Positions 13,601 through 23,885 of a stretch of DNA of 64,000 bases are shown piece by piece. The first letter of the stretch is position 1, and every line of letters begins with the position of its first letter. The position numbers were made by a program, and so were the translations under genes. Source of the stretch: Quercus robur (Eukaryota; Streptophyta; Magnoliopsida; Fagales; Fagaceae); contig NC_065545.1 in NCBI RefSeq assembly GCF_932294415.1, positions 43,190,327 to 43,254,326 on the forward strand. The letters run 5' to 3'. The notes below the pieces were generated by a model. The model was not told where the DNA came from, did not search any database, and saw nothing but the letters and a program-made list of their open reading frames with translations.

Positions 13601-16312
13601 TACTTTCTTCATCACATATATAATGGTTGATGGGTGGGCTGGCATTGCTAGCGAGATTCTTCGATTGAAGCCATTGGTAATATATCATCTAAAGAACATG
13701 TTTCTGGTGAAAACTGAAAGGGACAGAGTAAAGGCAATGAGGCCTGGGAGTGTTGATTTCCCAGAGACTCTCCCAAGTCTCCAATTGTATTTCCTGTTGG
13801 GGCTTGTGTATGCCGTAGTTACTCCAATCCTTCTTCCTTTCATACTAGTCTTCTTCGCCTTGGCCTACTTAGTTTACCGCCACCAGGTCAGTTTATTCAC
13901 ATAGCTTTATTTTGCTTTATAGAGGCATTAGGAATGATTAGAATTTAGGAATTACATTGCAGGATTTGTAAGAACAATTAAGAAACATGTAATATTGAAT
14001 ATGTGCTAGATGAAAGAGTTTAATATAAAGAAAAGCACATGTAAGTCAAATTTGATAGTAGTTAAATATTTATTCACTGAGCACAATATTGGAAAATGAT
14101 ACAAATTATTTATTTTTCCTTAAGTTTAGCATATATCTTCATCAAAATTGTATAGGTATTTGATTAGATATATTGATAACAAAAAATACTAATATTTGTA
14201 GGGCTTCTCCTTTTTATTTATTTATTATTTTTTTGGTGTTTTTGTGGGGGGGGGGGGGGTTAGGGTTGTTTGAGGGTAGATATGAACTTGTTTCTATGAT
14301 CATATATTTGAATTATATTTTTTTGTGGTTTGTTATTTTTCAAATTCTTCTTGTAATGTTAGACCCCGTTTGATTTCACAGATAATCAATGTATACAATC
14401 AACAATATGAGAGTGTTGCTGCGTTCTGGCCACATGTCCACAGCCGCATAATAGCAAGCTTGTTGATATCCCAACTTCTTTTGCTGGGACTGCTTAGTAC
14501 AAAAAAAGCTGCCAATTCCACTCCTTTGCTTGTTATTTTGCCCATATTGACATTGTCATTCCATAAATATTGCAAACATCGCTTTGAGCCTGCATTTAGG
14601 AAATACCCACTTGAGGTAAGCTCCAAACAATGCCAACAATTAACTGATAATTCTTTTCTACTTATGCTTTAGTAATATATTCAACATAAATAGCTAATCT
14701 ATTCAAATGATAAACTTTTGCAGATGAAATTGCATTAATAATACATATAATAAAATGAAAACTAGACCAAAAAAAAAGAGGACATAATAATTAAGGAGGT
14801 TACAGAGACTATGACTTTGGATAGAATAGAATGGAGAAAAAGAATACACGTGGCCAACCCTGACTAATTTTGTTGAGAATCCATAGCCGACCCCAAAAAT
14901 TTGAGACTAAGGCTTTGTTGTTGTATAATAAAATGAAAATTAACTACCCTTTTGTTTAAAACGTGTCATTAGGCTTGATGATAAAGTCTAGCGATTGTTG
15001 TACTCATAGTTCAGTTCAAGTCTCTCAAAGACATTTCAAATTTAAATCATCCTCACTGTTTTTAGCCCCTCCCCTGACTAGCTACCTGTAAAAAGAAGGG
15101 AACATTTTGAGAAAACAACTTTCCCTCTAGTTACATGGTTTTATAAGTGAACCGGGCCAACCACTTTTAACATAATTTCCACACATGTTGCTTTGTTCCT
15201 TATTTAAGGCAGAATGCCTTCACTTTTAAAATAAAATTTTGATCCTTAAACGTTTGATTTCTTTTGCAAACTGGTTTCTCCAACCTTATACCTTTGACAG
15301 AGTTCATGTAAGTTTGACTGTTGCATCCAAACAGTTAAATTATTTTTTATCAAAGCAGCCTGAATGTATGAATTTTATGTTAAATAATGGGTGTTTCATG
15401 ACACAGTAAATCATGTTTGGACGAAACCCCTTTCTGGATGGATGCCTATTATGTAGGAGGGAAAGACCCACTAGCATTGTTCCTATTTTTGGATGAGGGA
15501 GATGGGGAGAGAGAAGAGAAGAGGAGACAGTGACTGGAATATATTAATTTTCTAGTATATTTTTGCCACCTTCTCTTCTTTCCCTCTATCTCCTTCCATT
15601 CCAAACATACTATGTTAGCATGTGCTAAAAATAGAACAGACATAACTAGACTGCCCATATTAAATTTACTTGTCCCAAATATCCACAACAATTATGCCAT
15701 ATCTTTTTTGTGTTAGATGGTGATTTGCTATGGGTTCATTTTGTTAATATAGATGAGACCAACTTTTATTCAGCAATTCAGTGATAAAACAAAGGGCATT
15801 TGTGAGAGTTCAAGGAGACTAAAGTTTTGGATGGATAAGTTTGTGCTTCTTGATTATTCATGTGATGGCTTTTGATTTTTTTTTTTTAGTTGACTCAAAA
15901 GAGGCATGTCAGTTTTTATTAGGATGCTGATAAAATTATTTTTTCTTTGTTCGTTGATCAGGAAGCCATGGCAAAGGACATATTGGAACGGACTACAGAA
16001 CCCAACCTGAACTTAAAAGCTTGTTTAGCCGATGCGTATTTGCACCCAATTTTCCATTCATTTGAGGAAGAAGAGGAGTTAGTTGAGGTGAGAGTCGACA
16101 AACATCAAACCCACGGAGTTGCTCCCTCAGCGGGTGAAATCAGCTCCCCCTCCCCACCCCATGATGTCCATCATTCTCCATCCCCACCTCATTATGTTAA
16201 TTATCCATCCTCCCCACCTCAATTTGTCTATCATCCCTCCTCCCCACCCCAATATGTTTATCATCCCTCTTCTCCACCACGCTACGACTATCGTTATGAA
16301 GTTGAGCCTTGA
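1615..16312 (+). CDS. OSCA1.8: CSC1/OSCA-family hyperosmolality-gated calcium-permeable channel (At1g32090/OSCA1.8-like), 11 exons
   Basis: Predicted exons: 1615-1928, 3706-3858, 5482-5617, 9142-9243, 9421-9540, 9667-9747, 9928-10268, 12206-12451, 13562-13886, 14382-14615, 15962-16312 (stop TGA). All introns are GT-AG, all phases match, and the total is 800 aa, close to the family size of about 770-810. The start MATLADIGVSAFINI matches the conserved OSCA1 N-terminus. Exons 1-3 give the N-terminal membrane region, with the conserved PINDRVYFPKWY and FLNWMPQAM segments. Exons 4-7 give the cytosolic PHM7-type domain (WAPEPRDVYWRNLAIPF at its end). Exons 7-10 give the DUF221/RSN1_7TM pore region (GFLPGLALKIFL, ATFFITYIMVDGWAG, QLYFLLGLVYAVVTPILLPF, VYRHQIINVYNQQYES). 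Exon 11 encodes an acidic stretch and a Ser/Pro/Tyr-rich tail. Family members are mechanically or osmotically gated cation channels, often at the plasma membrane. The OSCA1.8 assignment is by recall of Arabidopsis At1g32090; membership of the family is near certain. Several introns carry old transposons. Confidence 0.95.
2430..2521 (+). mobile_element. Degenerate tRNA-derived SINE fragment (Au-like) in OSCA intron 1
   Basis: The segment reads GGTTTGAGTTTGATAATCGG (a B-box-like GGTTTGAGTTT), then a cgaaggtgggagcctaatgc stretch followed by actgagaatggcc. This resembles the 3' half of Au-type plant SINEs (box B, then GGGAGCC, then GCACTGGG). An A-run just upstream fits neither end clearly, so the copy is truncated or decayed. 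Confidence 0.45.
6035..6440 (-). pseudogene. Probable Copia-type gag remnant in OSCA intron 3
   Basis: On the minus strand this stretch reads a short gag-like segment, WFVSGLPPSFVPVKSQILA, followed by KEFCSLSEVSNHL. It resembles the 'LSGL..E(F/Y)..VRSQIL....P.L.E' pattern of Copia gag. A stop follows, and the reading then continues in frame through QGNRGAKFVV. No LTRs were recognised around it. It could instead be chance similarity; a protein search of the minus-strand translation would decide. Confidence 0.35.
6675..6740 (+). mobile_element. Helitron 3' terminus (truncated copy) in OSCA intron 3
   Basis: The sequence gccgtgcattgtgtggg can fold into a short stem-loop (CCGTGC/GTGTGG). It is followed by TTAGCGACTAG, with CTAG at 6737-6740 and then T. 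This is the Helitron 3' signature (hairpin about 10 bases before CTRR). The same end (GTTAGCGACTAG) occurs at 42658-42669 in the longer copy. No 5' terminus was found nearby, so this copy is truncated or decayed. Confidence 0.6.
7085..7270 (+). repeat. G/T-rich imperfect short repeats
   Basis: Repeated variants of GGTTGATTGTGG, GGTCGGCGGTGG and TGGTTG are spread across this interval. It is low-complexity and shows no coding signal. Confidence 0.5.
7363..8134. repeat. Large palindrome: two inverted LTR-like arms around a PBS-like loop
   Basis: The left arm (about 7363-7705) and right arm (about 7732-8134) are reverse complements over most of their length. Matching landmarks are GACACAAGGTACAAGCCCCC, the TTTGCTTTTCCTCCCAT region, GCATTTTATTGTTAG, CCTAGGGTTTAGTC and GTGTGGTTGTCCTACGTCAG. 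The loop at 7706-7731 starts in TGGTATCAGAGC, the standard initiator-Met tRNA primer-binding site of plant LTR elements. This looks like two LTRs joined head to head through a PBS. The right arm also carries an extra run of three GGAGT(C/T)AGCA(T/C)C-type units at about 7830-7882. Confidence 0.8.
8142..8655. mobile_element. Non-autonomous hAT-like element (MITE) abutting the palindrome
   Basis: The left end CTAGGAAGCACGAGTGCGG and the reverse complement of the right end (CTGGAAAGCACAGGTATGCC) are imperfect terminal inverted repeats. The element is flanked by an 8-bp direct repeat ATTGATGC (8134-8141 and 8656-8663), the target-site size of hAT transposons. The 514-bp interior has no coding frame and contains an A-run near 8540. 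Confidence 0.7.
10650..11532. mobile_element. PIF/Harbinger-like non-autonomous element in OSCA intron 7
   Basis: The ends are GAGCACTAGCATCAGTTGTG and, reverse-complemented, GAGCATTGGCATCAAGTGTG. They are flanked by a 3-bp TTA on both sides (10647-10649 and 11533-11535), the target duplication expected of PIF/Harbinger elements. The interior is CCA/ACC-rich on the + strand (about 10890-11150), bounded by CT-rich and GA-rich runs that pair with each other. Open frames in the core are compositional artefacts. Confidence 0.7.
14778..14923 (+). mobile_element. 5'-truncated LINE 3' end in OSCA intron 10
   Basis: The reading EVTETMTLDRIEWRKRIHVA followed by NPD and a stop is the recurrent C-terminus of plant non-LTR reverse-transcriptase ORFs. 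It is followed by GACCCCAAAAATTTGAGACT and then AAGGCTTTGTTGTTG, the usual TTG-repeat tail of these elements. Only the last 150 bases or so remain. A more diverged copy with the same ending lies at about 55245-55793. Confidence 0.7.
16155..16285 (+). repeat. 30-bp tandem repeat coding for SPPxYVY-type units in the OSCA C-tail
   Basis: Four to five 30-bp units encode ten-residue repeats of the form PPHYVNYPSS, PPQFVYHPSS and PPQYVYHPSS. The repeats are in frame inside the last exon and end 27 bp before the stop codon. The SPPxYVY pattern resembles extensin motifs by composition, but here it sits in the cytosolic tail of an ion channel. Confidence 0.85.
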
Positions 16313-17096
16313 ACTAATACTCCTAGCGTGCTTAAGAGAAACCCTTGCCAGTTCTTTTAGTCCATATAGCATCTTATCACTGTGCATTGAGGTTGTCTAT
16401 CTAATTGTAATTAATGTTTTCATCAATGTATTGTGGTTGGGTTATGGCATTTTCTTCTATTATAATTGAGGTTACACGTCTTTTATTGTCAGGATGTTAG
16501 AAATGAAAGCTTATAATCTTTGAAATTTCAGTCAAAACAGGATATTATAGTAAGAAATAAATAGATATATACCCCGGCATCAGATAAGACTAATCGACAG
16601 ACTCTTTAGCCTTTCCTTTTCCATCTAATTTAATCGGTTTATATTCATTCGAGGATAATAAGATGTTTAGAAATTACTTCAATTCCAACCTCCCCCTATA
16701 AATTTGGTGGTTTCCTTTTCCCGTGATCTCTGGGAAATATAATTGAAAGCATCAAGCTTTTGGAACAAGTTCCTCAAGCATTTTATTTATTTATTTTTCT
16801 AAGGGGGTGTATGGCATGTCAGATCTTGACCAATTAGGAATAATAGTACCGTATCATCATTATCATGTCAAATTTGAGTTCAATCCATGTTAAATTCCGG
16901 GTTTAATTTGTTTGGGAGTTCATAACGAAATAGAATGGAATGTAATTAATGAGTAAATTATGAAGGAATGAAATGCAATTGAATATTTTTAAGTAGTGAA
17001 ATGAATGGAAAAGAATGTAATACTTTTTGCATGTTTTAAAATAAATGATGGAAATGAATATTAGGTAAGTAACTATGTTTGGAAGTTAATAGAAAG
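16313..17096. other. 3' UTR and intergenic DNA after OSCA
   Basis: AT-rich DNA with several possible poly(A) signals (for example AATAAA near 16555). From about 16895 the sequence is rich in GGAATG and AATGAAAT motifs that resume after the LTR element at 20772-21060. The LTR retrotransposon therefore appears to have split an older repeat. Confidence 0.45.
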
Positions 17097-17852
17097 TGTG
17101 GGGGTGACAAACTAGGGAGCTTATACCAATGTATATGTTGGGCCAAGGGCCCAGTCCAAGGAAGAATTCTTTCTTAGCCAATCAAGGCTGAGGACAAAGG
17201 GAACAACCTACCATTGAGAGTGATACTCCGGACCATTCCATGAAAGAGGATAAGTATTAAGAAAGAAAAGGACAAAGGGAGGCATGGAAATGTCTGAGGC
17301 CGAGGACAAAGGGAACAACCTGCCATTGAGAGTGATACCCCGGATCATTCCATGGAAGAGGATAAGTATTAAAAAAGAAAAGGACGAAGGGAGGCATGGA
17401 AATATCTGAGAGAAAGCTACTACTATTGCATTAAGTGCTCTGCAACTAACTGAACCCTGCTTTTCAGCCTTTACAACCACTCCCAACGACTTTGGGGAGG
17501 GATTGATGGGATAAGTATCAGCACTATCAATCTAAATCTACACGTGGACGGTGGAAATGAGAGGAAGATAGTATAAATAGAGGAGAAGGGGAGAACAAAA
17601 GGAGAAGGGGACTTGTAATAGAGGATGACGAACAATATATTAAGAATCAACCTTCTCGGACAAAGTCCGAGGACGTCTCTCCCTAGTAAACATATGTAAT
17701 CTTTCTTTCTTTATCATTTATACCTATTGGTCGATCGTTTGATTCGCTAAGGTCCAAGTTTCCAACCCATTTTCTATAAATTCATTGTATTAGGCTTATG
17801 GGACCAAGACTCCATGCACCTTGGACTTGGGCCCTAAAATTGTGACCCTACA
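17097..17852 (+). repeat. 5' LTR of element 1, with internal about 112-bp tandem duplication
   Basis: This LTR matches 20123-20771 across its length but is about 107 bp longer. The extra length is a tandem duplication: GAGGACAAAGGGAACAACCT at 17190 recurs at 17302. The 3' LTR has one copy. The duplication therefore arose after insertion, or in only one LTR. Confidence 0.85.
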
Positions 17853-17873
17853 ATTGGCGCTGTCTATGGGAAC
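17853..17873 (+). other. Primer binding site of element 1
   Basis: ATTGGCGCTGTCTATGGGAA lies directly after the CCTACA end of the 5' LTR. It is the mutated form of the TTGGCGCCGTCTGTGGG motif seen at this position in many plant gypsy elements. The same motif, less mutated, is at 31081-31100 on the minus strand in element 2. Confidence 0.75.
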
Positions 17874-17918
17874 CTAGTGTTTTAGAGAGTTGAACGCTCA
17901 ACATACCGAGGCAATGTA

Positions 17919-18200
17919 GTGATATATCGACCATTGGTGGAGGAGACCATTTTGGTCATGCTGTATGCTACGCTGAGGATTGCTCCGTACGGAACAATAT
18001 TGGGGGCTTTCAATATCAAATATATATCTTGTGCCTCCATCAAGGGCCATATTCTCATGGACCTGGCGGTTGAGACCGCTGAACCCTTGCCAGATGAAAT
18101 GACAGAAGTATAGCACGTAGATGGAAAATTAGTTGGCACGGTCTCGCTGCATGGAATCCTTTGTCCAGAATGGTGCATGTTGATATCACTACAAATCAAA
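17919..18200 (+). pseudogene. Ty3/gypsy RNase H remnant in element 1
   Basis: The reading YGTILGAFNIKYISCASIKG followed by HILMDLAVETAEP corresponds to the gypsy RNase H C-terminal pattern (LGAFDI.Y.PRT.IKGQ.LADFVAEF). A TAG stop follows, then in frame HVDGKLVGTV, which resembles the HVDGS start of the second RNase H domain in Tat-lineage elements. The fragment is broken by stops at both ends and no reverse transcriptase or integrase is attached. Confidence 0.6.
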
Positions 18201-18223
18201 GATGATCCAAAGTGGGGCTAGTT

Positions 18224-18890
18224 ATACCATCTCTATAAAGTGCTTAAACAGAATCCAATGCATGTCTGAATCCTCGGACATTAACACTATACCATATCTA
18301 TAATGTGCTTAAACAGAACCCAATGCATGTCTGAATCCTCGGACATTAACACTATACCATCTCTATAATGTGCTTAAACAGAACCCAAGGCATGCCTGAG
18401 TCCTCGGACCAGATCCTTGGGGGAAATTAACACTATACCATTTCTATAAAGTGCTTAAACAGAACCCAAGGCATGCCTGAGTCCTCAGACCATATGCTTG
18501 GGGGAAATTAACACTATACCATCTTTATAAAGTGCTTAAACAGAACCCAAGACATGCCTAAGTCCTCGGACCAGATACTTGGGGAAAATTAACACTAGAC
18601 CATCTCTATAAAGTGCTTAAATAGAACCTAAGGCATGTTTGAGTCCTTGGACCAGACGTTCGGGGAAAATTAATACTGACTTCTCTATAAAGTGCTTAAA
18701 CAGAACCCAAGGCATGCCTGAGTCCTCGGACTAGACGCTCGAGGAAAATTAACACTAACTTCTCTATAAAGTGCTTAAATAGAACCTAACGCATGCCTGC
18801 GTCCTCGGACTAGACGCTTAGAAAAAATTAACGCTATAACATTATCATAAATGTTGAATAGAACCCTAGTACTCGATGGTCCCCTCGGAT
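18224..18890 (+). repeat. Minisatellite array in element 1: two 65-bp then about six 80-bp units
   Basis: Unit anchors (CTATAAAGTGCTTAAACAGA) fall near 18232, 18298, 18363, 18444, 18523, 18604, 18684, 18763 and a decayed one at 18843. The first two periods are about 65 bp and the rest about 80 bp. The longer units include an added segment ending CTTGGGGGAAATT. Every unit carries a CC(T/C)GAGTCCTCGGACC-type core. The core and the 'ACAGAACCCAAGGC' segment are shared with the arrays of element 2. Confidence 0.85.
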
Positions 18891-19239
18891 CACTTCCTTT
18901 AAATTCCACATTCTTTGATGGCTGCACTGTTCGCAGTATAGAGCACACGTTTATTTTCCTGATTATTTCTACATAGTTAACTTATTTAAAGTTAGTGGTC
19001 AGGTACTACTGTCAGTTTTGATAAAGTCAGGGTGACAACTTTTCGTTACCATCAACAATATCAATTCTAAGTCCTATTTGAGGGAAAAATACCAACACAC
19101 CCATTCATGAAACAATTATTGTGAAAAGGAAAGATTCATAAAATAAAAGAGCAGTTTTCTTTTTATTAAATAAAGGAAAAGTACATCATATACAAAATGG
19201 CTTAGGCAAGCTTGTTTCAAAAGCTAACTATAAAGGAGA

Positions 19240-20040
19240 AAGCTCATAGGAATGGTAGATCCACAATCTTGTTCTAGCAGCAATCGAGCCAGTATGGATG
19301 GTACCGACGATGAGAAAGAAGAAGAGGTGGGAACGCTTGATGGACCCCTCTTCTCTTGACTACAAGATGTTCTGCTATCAAGGCTGAGAAACAGGAAACC
19401 TATCCATCCATGTCCTTGGTGATTTGCTTGATCATCCTTAGGTCTTCTTCACATCTGCGCACACATGATATATGTCGCCAGGTGAGACCCAGATTTTGTC
19501 GCACCAAAAATCTGATGTGATCTACCTCTGCTTTGGGTCTTAGTTGAAGGAGAAGGGACTTCTTTCTCGCTCGGTTGAAAGGAAGAAACGTCTTTGGCCT
19601 CTGCTTCCCTTGCCTTAACTACGTCATCTTGGATCTTGGCGGCATCCTTGGTTTCTGAGGAAGGCTTGATTTCCTAGCCATCACCTTTATCCTTAGCCAC
19701 CTCATTCCCTAGACTTCGATCACCATCTTGGTAGGGTCCCTAGGAATGCCTGAAGAGTTAAGAACTTGAGATTCCTGCAGAACTCAAGGACCTGTAAATG
19801 AGGAAGAACGACTCCCCTAAAGATGTCTTATATAGAAGGCAAAATCTAGTGGAAATTAATTCGCCCGAATCTCAAAGAAAGAGTTATGAGTGAGATGAAT
19901 CCCGCTTAATTTCCAAAGAAATCTTCAACTGTTGGCTCTGTGTCACTTCGTAAAGACCTTAATGAAGGCGCGTCTCGTGTACCGAAACGTCAGGAACGTG
20001 ACTTGGATAAACTGAAAAATATCTTGCAATCAAAGACAGT
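19240..20040 (-). other. Antisense TATA-containing region of element 1
   Basis: On the minus strand, a TATA-like CTATATAAGAC lies at about 19828-19838 and is followed by an A/G-rich, coding-like composition down to about 19250. Stops break it in all frames that I read. No known protein was recognised. Tat-lineage elements are known to carry antisense open frames between pol and the 3' LTR, which fits the position, but the identity here is inferred from place and composition only. Confidence 0.35.
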
Positions 20041-20122
20041 GTAAAATGGGTGAGAAAGGGCTATTATCACATCGATATCTTCATTTCCTCCCATGGAGAA
20101 GAAAAGTAGAATCCCGAGGGGC

Positions 20123-20771
20123 TATTATGGGAGTGACAAACCAAGGAGCCCATACCAATGTATATGTTGGGCCAAGGGCCCAGTCCAAGGAAGAACTCCT
20201 TCTCGGCCAATCAAGGCCGAGGACAAAGGGAATAGCCTGCCATTGAGAGAGTGACACTCTGAACCATTCCATGGAAGATGATAAGTATTAAGAAAGAAAA
20301 GGACAAAGGGAGGCACGGAAATATCTGAGAGAAAGCTGCTACCATTGCATTAAGTGCTCTGCAACTAATTGAACCCTGCTTTTCAGCCTTTACAACCACT
20401 CCCAACGACTTTGGAGAGGGACTGATGGGACAAGTATTAGCACTATCAATCTAAATTTACATGTGGACGGTGAAAATGAGAGGAAGATAGTATAAATAGA
20501 GGAGAAGGGGAGAACAAAAGGAGGAGGGGACTTGTAACAGAGGATGACGAACAATATATTAAGAATCAACCTTCTCAGACAAAGTCCGAGGACGTCTCTC
20601 CCTAGTAAACATATGTTATCTTTCTTTCTTTATCATTTATACCTGTTGGTCGATCATCTGATTCGCTAAGGTCCAAGTTTTCAACCCATTCTCTATAAAT
20701 TCATTGTATTGGGCTCATGGGACCAAGACTCCATGCACCTTGGACTTGGGCCCTATAATTGTGACCCTACA
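20123..20771 (+). repeat. 3' LTR of element 1
   Basis: It starts at about TATTATGGGAGTGACAAACC and ends GTGACCCTACA. It carries one copy of the segment that is duplicated in the 5' LTR. It is followed by the target duplication GAAAG. Confidence 0.85.
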
Positions 20772-21099
20772 GAAAGAAATGAATGAAATCATTTTATAAC
20801 AATAAATGGCTAGACATGTAGGGGTATTTTGGGAGTTTAGTGAAATTTCATTAAATGGAGAAATGAAAATTTGAGTTTTTGAGGGAATAGAGAGGAATCA
20901 GTATTTTTGTCTATTCATTTCATTTTCTCCAACTTACATTTCCAAACAATGGAATGATTATTCCATTTCTTTAATTAAAACTCTCAAATAAGGGAGTAGA
21001 GTGAATAATCTAAAAATATTATTTCCATTTCATTCTAATCCCTCATTTCAAATGGAGTGTAAGTAGGCCAAGAAGTGACCTACAATCCCTTTTTTTTTT

Positions 21100-21104
<5 letters not shown>

Positions 21105-21139
<35 letters not shown>

Positions 21140-21165
21140 GAACAACAACAACAACAATAATAATA
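21105..21165 (+). repeat. (AAT)n-(AAC)n compound microsatellite
   Basis: About twelve ATA/AAT trinucleotides are followed by five AAC units and a few more AAT units. Confidence 0.85.
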
Positions 21166-22481
21166 CAATTGCTTAATTGTTTCAATTTGGTAAAATTTTT
21201 GTTAGAAAATTGGATTAAAATTGGACAAGATATATTTTCATAAGAACTAGAAATGCACATTCCCTCAAAACCAAGTTTAAAATGTTTATTTTCATATAAA
21301 TGCACATTCCCTCCTAGCGTAGTTTTAATTTGGCACTTTTCATATAAATATTCCCATCAAAATCAGTTCTTAACATAGTCTAGACAAAGTAGATATAAAA
21401 TAATCCATTCAATTGTAAACTGCTTTTATTTTTTATTTCAGTTTTACTTTATGTGATATGTCACTCTTGATTCTCTTTGCATTATTTTTTGGCATGAGAA
21501 AAATATGACACCTAAAAGAAACATACATAACTTTTTGCTAACTTGAAATGCCGGTCTTCTCATCCTTTAAGGTGAAGCATCTTAATGTGAAATGCATTTG
21601 TTCCTTTCCCTTGGAGTTCTTAGGATAATTTATATTCTGTCCTGACCATTCACAATAAATAAAAAAGGGGGTAGTTTAGAATTTTTTATTAATATTTAAA
21701 CAAATCTTCAATCACCTTTTTGTTATCTTAAGTTGGTGCTCCTCAAATCAAATGATATTTGACCAGGAGGAGCACTTAGATTATAGATTAAAAACCAATA
21801 TCAATTTATCTTCAAGCCAAGCCTCCTGCTTAGTTCAAATCTTTGCCAGACTCATCAGGATGGGGATACTCCTTAAAGAAACTACACCATTACAAATAAA
21901 AAACATAAAACTCCTATTAACTAATCCTTCAATTATATTGAATTAAGTAGTAGAATAGAATTGCATACAAAAGAAAAATCATACTCTCTTCACGCTATTG
22001 AATTTGGTTGGGCTGCCAATGATACTGAAACGCAGCCTATACCTTGATTCATATTTGAACCTTAGACTAAAAGAGGAAAAACTGTACTCAAAGTTTTGAA
22101 ATTTGTAATTTTCAAGAATCAGCAATAGCACACTATAGACTATACCTTTGGTTTGGGAGGTGGAGGTGGTGTCTCCGAGCTTGGTGGAGTATTCTCAATC
22201 TTAAGTTATTGCTCGTCAATTCTTAAACTGTTCTTGGCTCGAAGCTTAATAATTTCTTGTCTAAGAATTATGTTTTTCATGATGTTCCAATTGTGTCCGA
22301 TTCAGATTATCATTTCATTTTCATATGTCCATAAAACAAAACTTATTAGTGGAAAAAAAAAAAAAACTATATAAAACATATCAAAATAAATTGCTCTTTT
22401 TTTTGGTGTATTTATTTGTCCTTACTCACTCAAAAGAATTAAACATTGTAATACGTAAATTGCAAAAAATAATAGTAATTT

Positions 22482-22570
22482 AAATTTTTTTTGAGTAAAC
22501 AGTAATACTTATTAGAACACACATAAAAATAGTAATATTAATGTTTTAAACCGGGTTTATAATACATTAC
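22482..22570 (-). repeat. 88-bp repeat, inverted partner of 32211-32300
   Basis: The reverse complement of this segment (GTAATGTATTATAAACCCGG ... AGTATTACTGTTTACTC) matches 32211-32300 with only a few differences. A shorter third piece of the same repeat is at about 32055-32090. Confidence 0.75.
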
Positions 22571-23121
22571 ACACAAAATTTTCATTTTTTGAAACTTTAA
22601 AAAAGTAAGTATTTATTTTGCAATATTAACTTGGCCATATCATTTGACCAATAAGTGCAAGCTACTTCCCCTCACATAATAGTGTCTCACGATTAGATTA
22701 TGTGTTCTATTTCATCAACAAAGAAAAGAAAAAAAGATTGCATATTCTATGTGTTCTTAATATGCATGCCAATTTTTATACTAATCAAATGTTATTTATC
22801 ATTCAATCCATAAACTCATATTTTATGTTTTATTCTAAACTACAAAAATGTGAATTCAAACAATTGATTGATGGCATGACTATTAATCTTTGATCACTTT
22901 GAAATTTTGCAAGCATAGAAAATATACGAAGATAATGTAATCAAATGATGAATCTGTCGCATCCAATTAAAAAGTCTTAACTTTAAATCCTTGTTGAAAG
23001 CCTTTTAAGAATTCTTTAAATCTTTTTTTTTCCCAATATAATGTGATCATACAAAATCTTAAGCACTTTAAGAATACTTCTCTTCGCAGAAATACATGTA
23101 CAGGTATAATTTTATATTAGG

Positions 23122-23673
23122 AGTAATTACACCCCTCTCCTTTGAGGTTTTGGGAAATGATACTCCACCACAAACTGGAAGGGAAAATACATTTTCCCCC
23201 ATTCACACCCATTTGATCAAACTCTATTAAATTGATTTTAAAAATGTTGATTACTAACTTGATCTTTACTTAAGGGAATGTTTCTAAAATTATCCTCCCT
23301 TTCAAAATCAAAATTCAATGATTTAAAATTTTAATTAAAGAGTATTTAAAAATATTTAGTAATTAATATGACATTTTCTTTTCTTTTTTTAGTTTTTCAA
23401 CGGGTTTTGGAAAGATTTACTATTGCAAGTATTTATGTGCTTGATAAACTTTGCATTATTATTTTGAATTGTTCAGCTATATTTTTATTAATCATGGTTA
23501 AATTTTGATAAAAATAATTTTTATAGAAATTTAAAATAATTTGTTACTAATATAAATAAAAAGTGGAGTATTATTTTCTTCAAACCTTAAGGGAGAGTAG
23601 TGTTTTTTCCCTTCAGGTTTGGAGTGAAGTGTCATTCCTCCAAATCTCAAGGGAGGGGGGAGGGTGTAGTTAC
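23122..23673. mobile_element. MITE with about 90-bp terminal inverted repeats
   Basis: The left end GGAGTAATTACACCCCTCTC and the reverse complement of the right end (GGGTAACTACACCCTCCCCC) begin a long inverted repeat. It also contains AACTGGAAGGGAAAA / AACCTGAAGGGAAAA and GATACTCCACC / AATACTCCAC. The interior is AT-rich and non-coding. The target duplication is unclear. Confidence 0.65.
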
Positions 23674-23794
23674 CCTTTTGCATTATTATAAAAGTTTTCA
23701 CCTCAAAGACAAACCTCAAAACTACTACCTTTTGGCAGAACCTTAACTTAGTCTTTTTTAACTATATTATTAGATTCAGAATTTACGAATAACA

Positions 23795-23885
23795 TTTATT
23801 ATTGTGGGGGTGGGGGTAAGGATTGGGGTTCAAGTTTTCAGGATGGAATTTTACACACATACACTTAGATTAGGCTCAATGGCAG
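23795..23885 (+). mobile_element. SINE-like repeat, truncated copy
   Basis: It contains GGGTAAGGATTGGGGTTCAA (box-B-like GGGGTTCAAGTTT) and ACACTTAGATTAGGCTC. It shares this arrangement with 31930-32030 and 62060-62165. This copy stops before the usual 3' end. Confidence 0.5.

Larger units (their letters stand above)
17097..20771 (+). mobile_element. Non-autonomous Ty3/gypsy-type LTR retrotransposon (element 1), intact ends
   Basis: LTRs at 17097-17852 and 20123-20771 are flanked by the 5-bp target duplication GAAAG (17092-17096 and 20772-20776). The 5' LTR runs from TGTGG to CCTACA and is followed directly by the PBS ATTGGCGCTGTCTATGGGAA. A purine-rich tract (about 20112-20121) precedes the 3' LTR. 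The 2.3-kb interior holds only a short RNase H remnant, a minisatellite array and an antisense TATA-containing region; gag, protease and integrase were not found. The organisation (tandem repeats and antisense region next to the 3' LTR) recalls the Tat lineage of plant gypsy elements, with gag-pol largely deleted. Confidence 0.85.
20777..23120. other. AT-rich intergenic DNA with microsatellite
   Basis: No coding region was recognised. It contains an (AAT)n/(AAC)n microsatellite at about 21105-21165. From about 22482 to 22570 there is an 88-bp segment that recurs inverted at 32211-32300. Confidence 0.4.

Noticed and set aside
14960..15040. tRNA gene or SINE head (GATAAAGTCTAGCG, GTTCAAGTCTC)
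   Set aside because: A box-B-like word is present, but I could not draw a cloverleaf or find a clear SINE body or tail.
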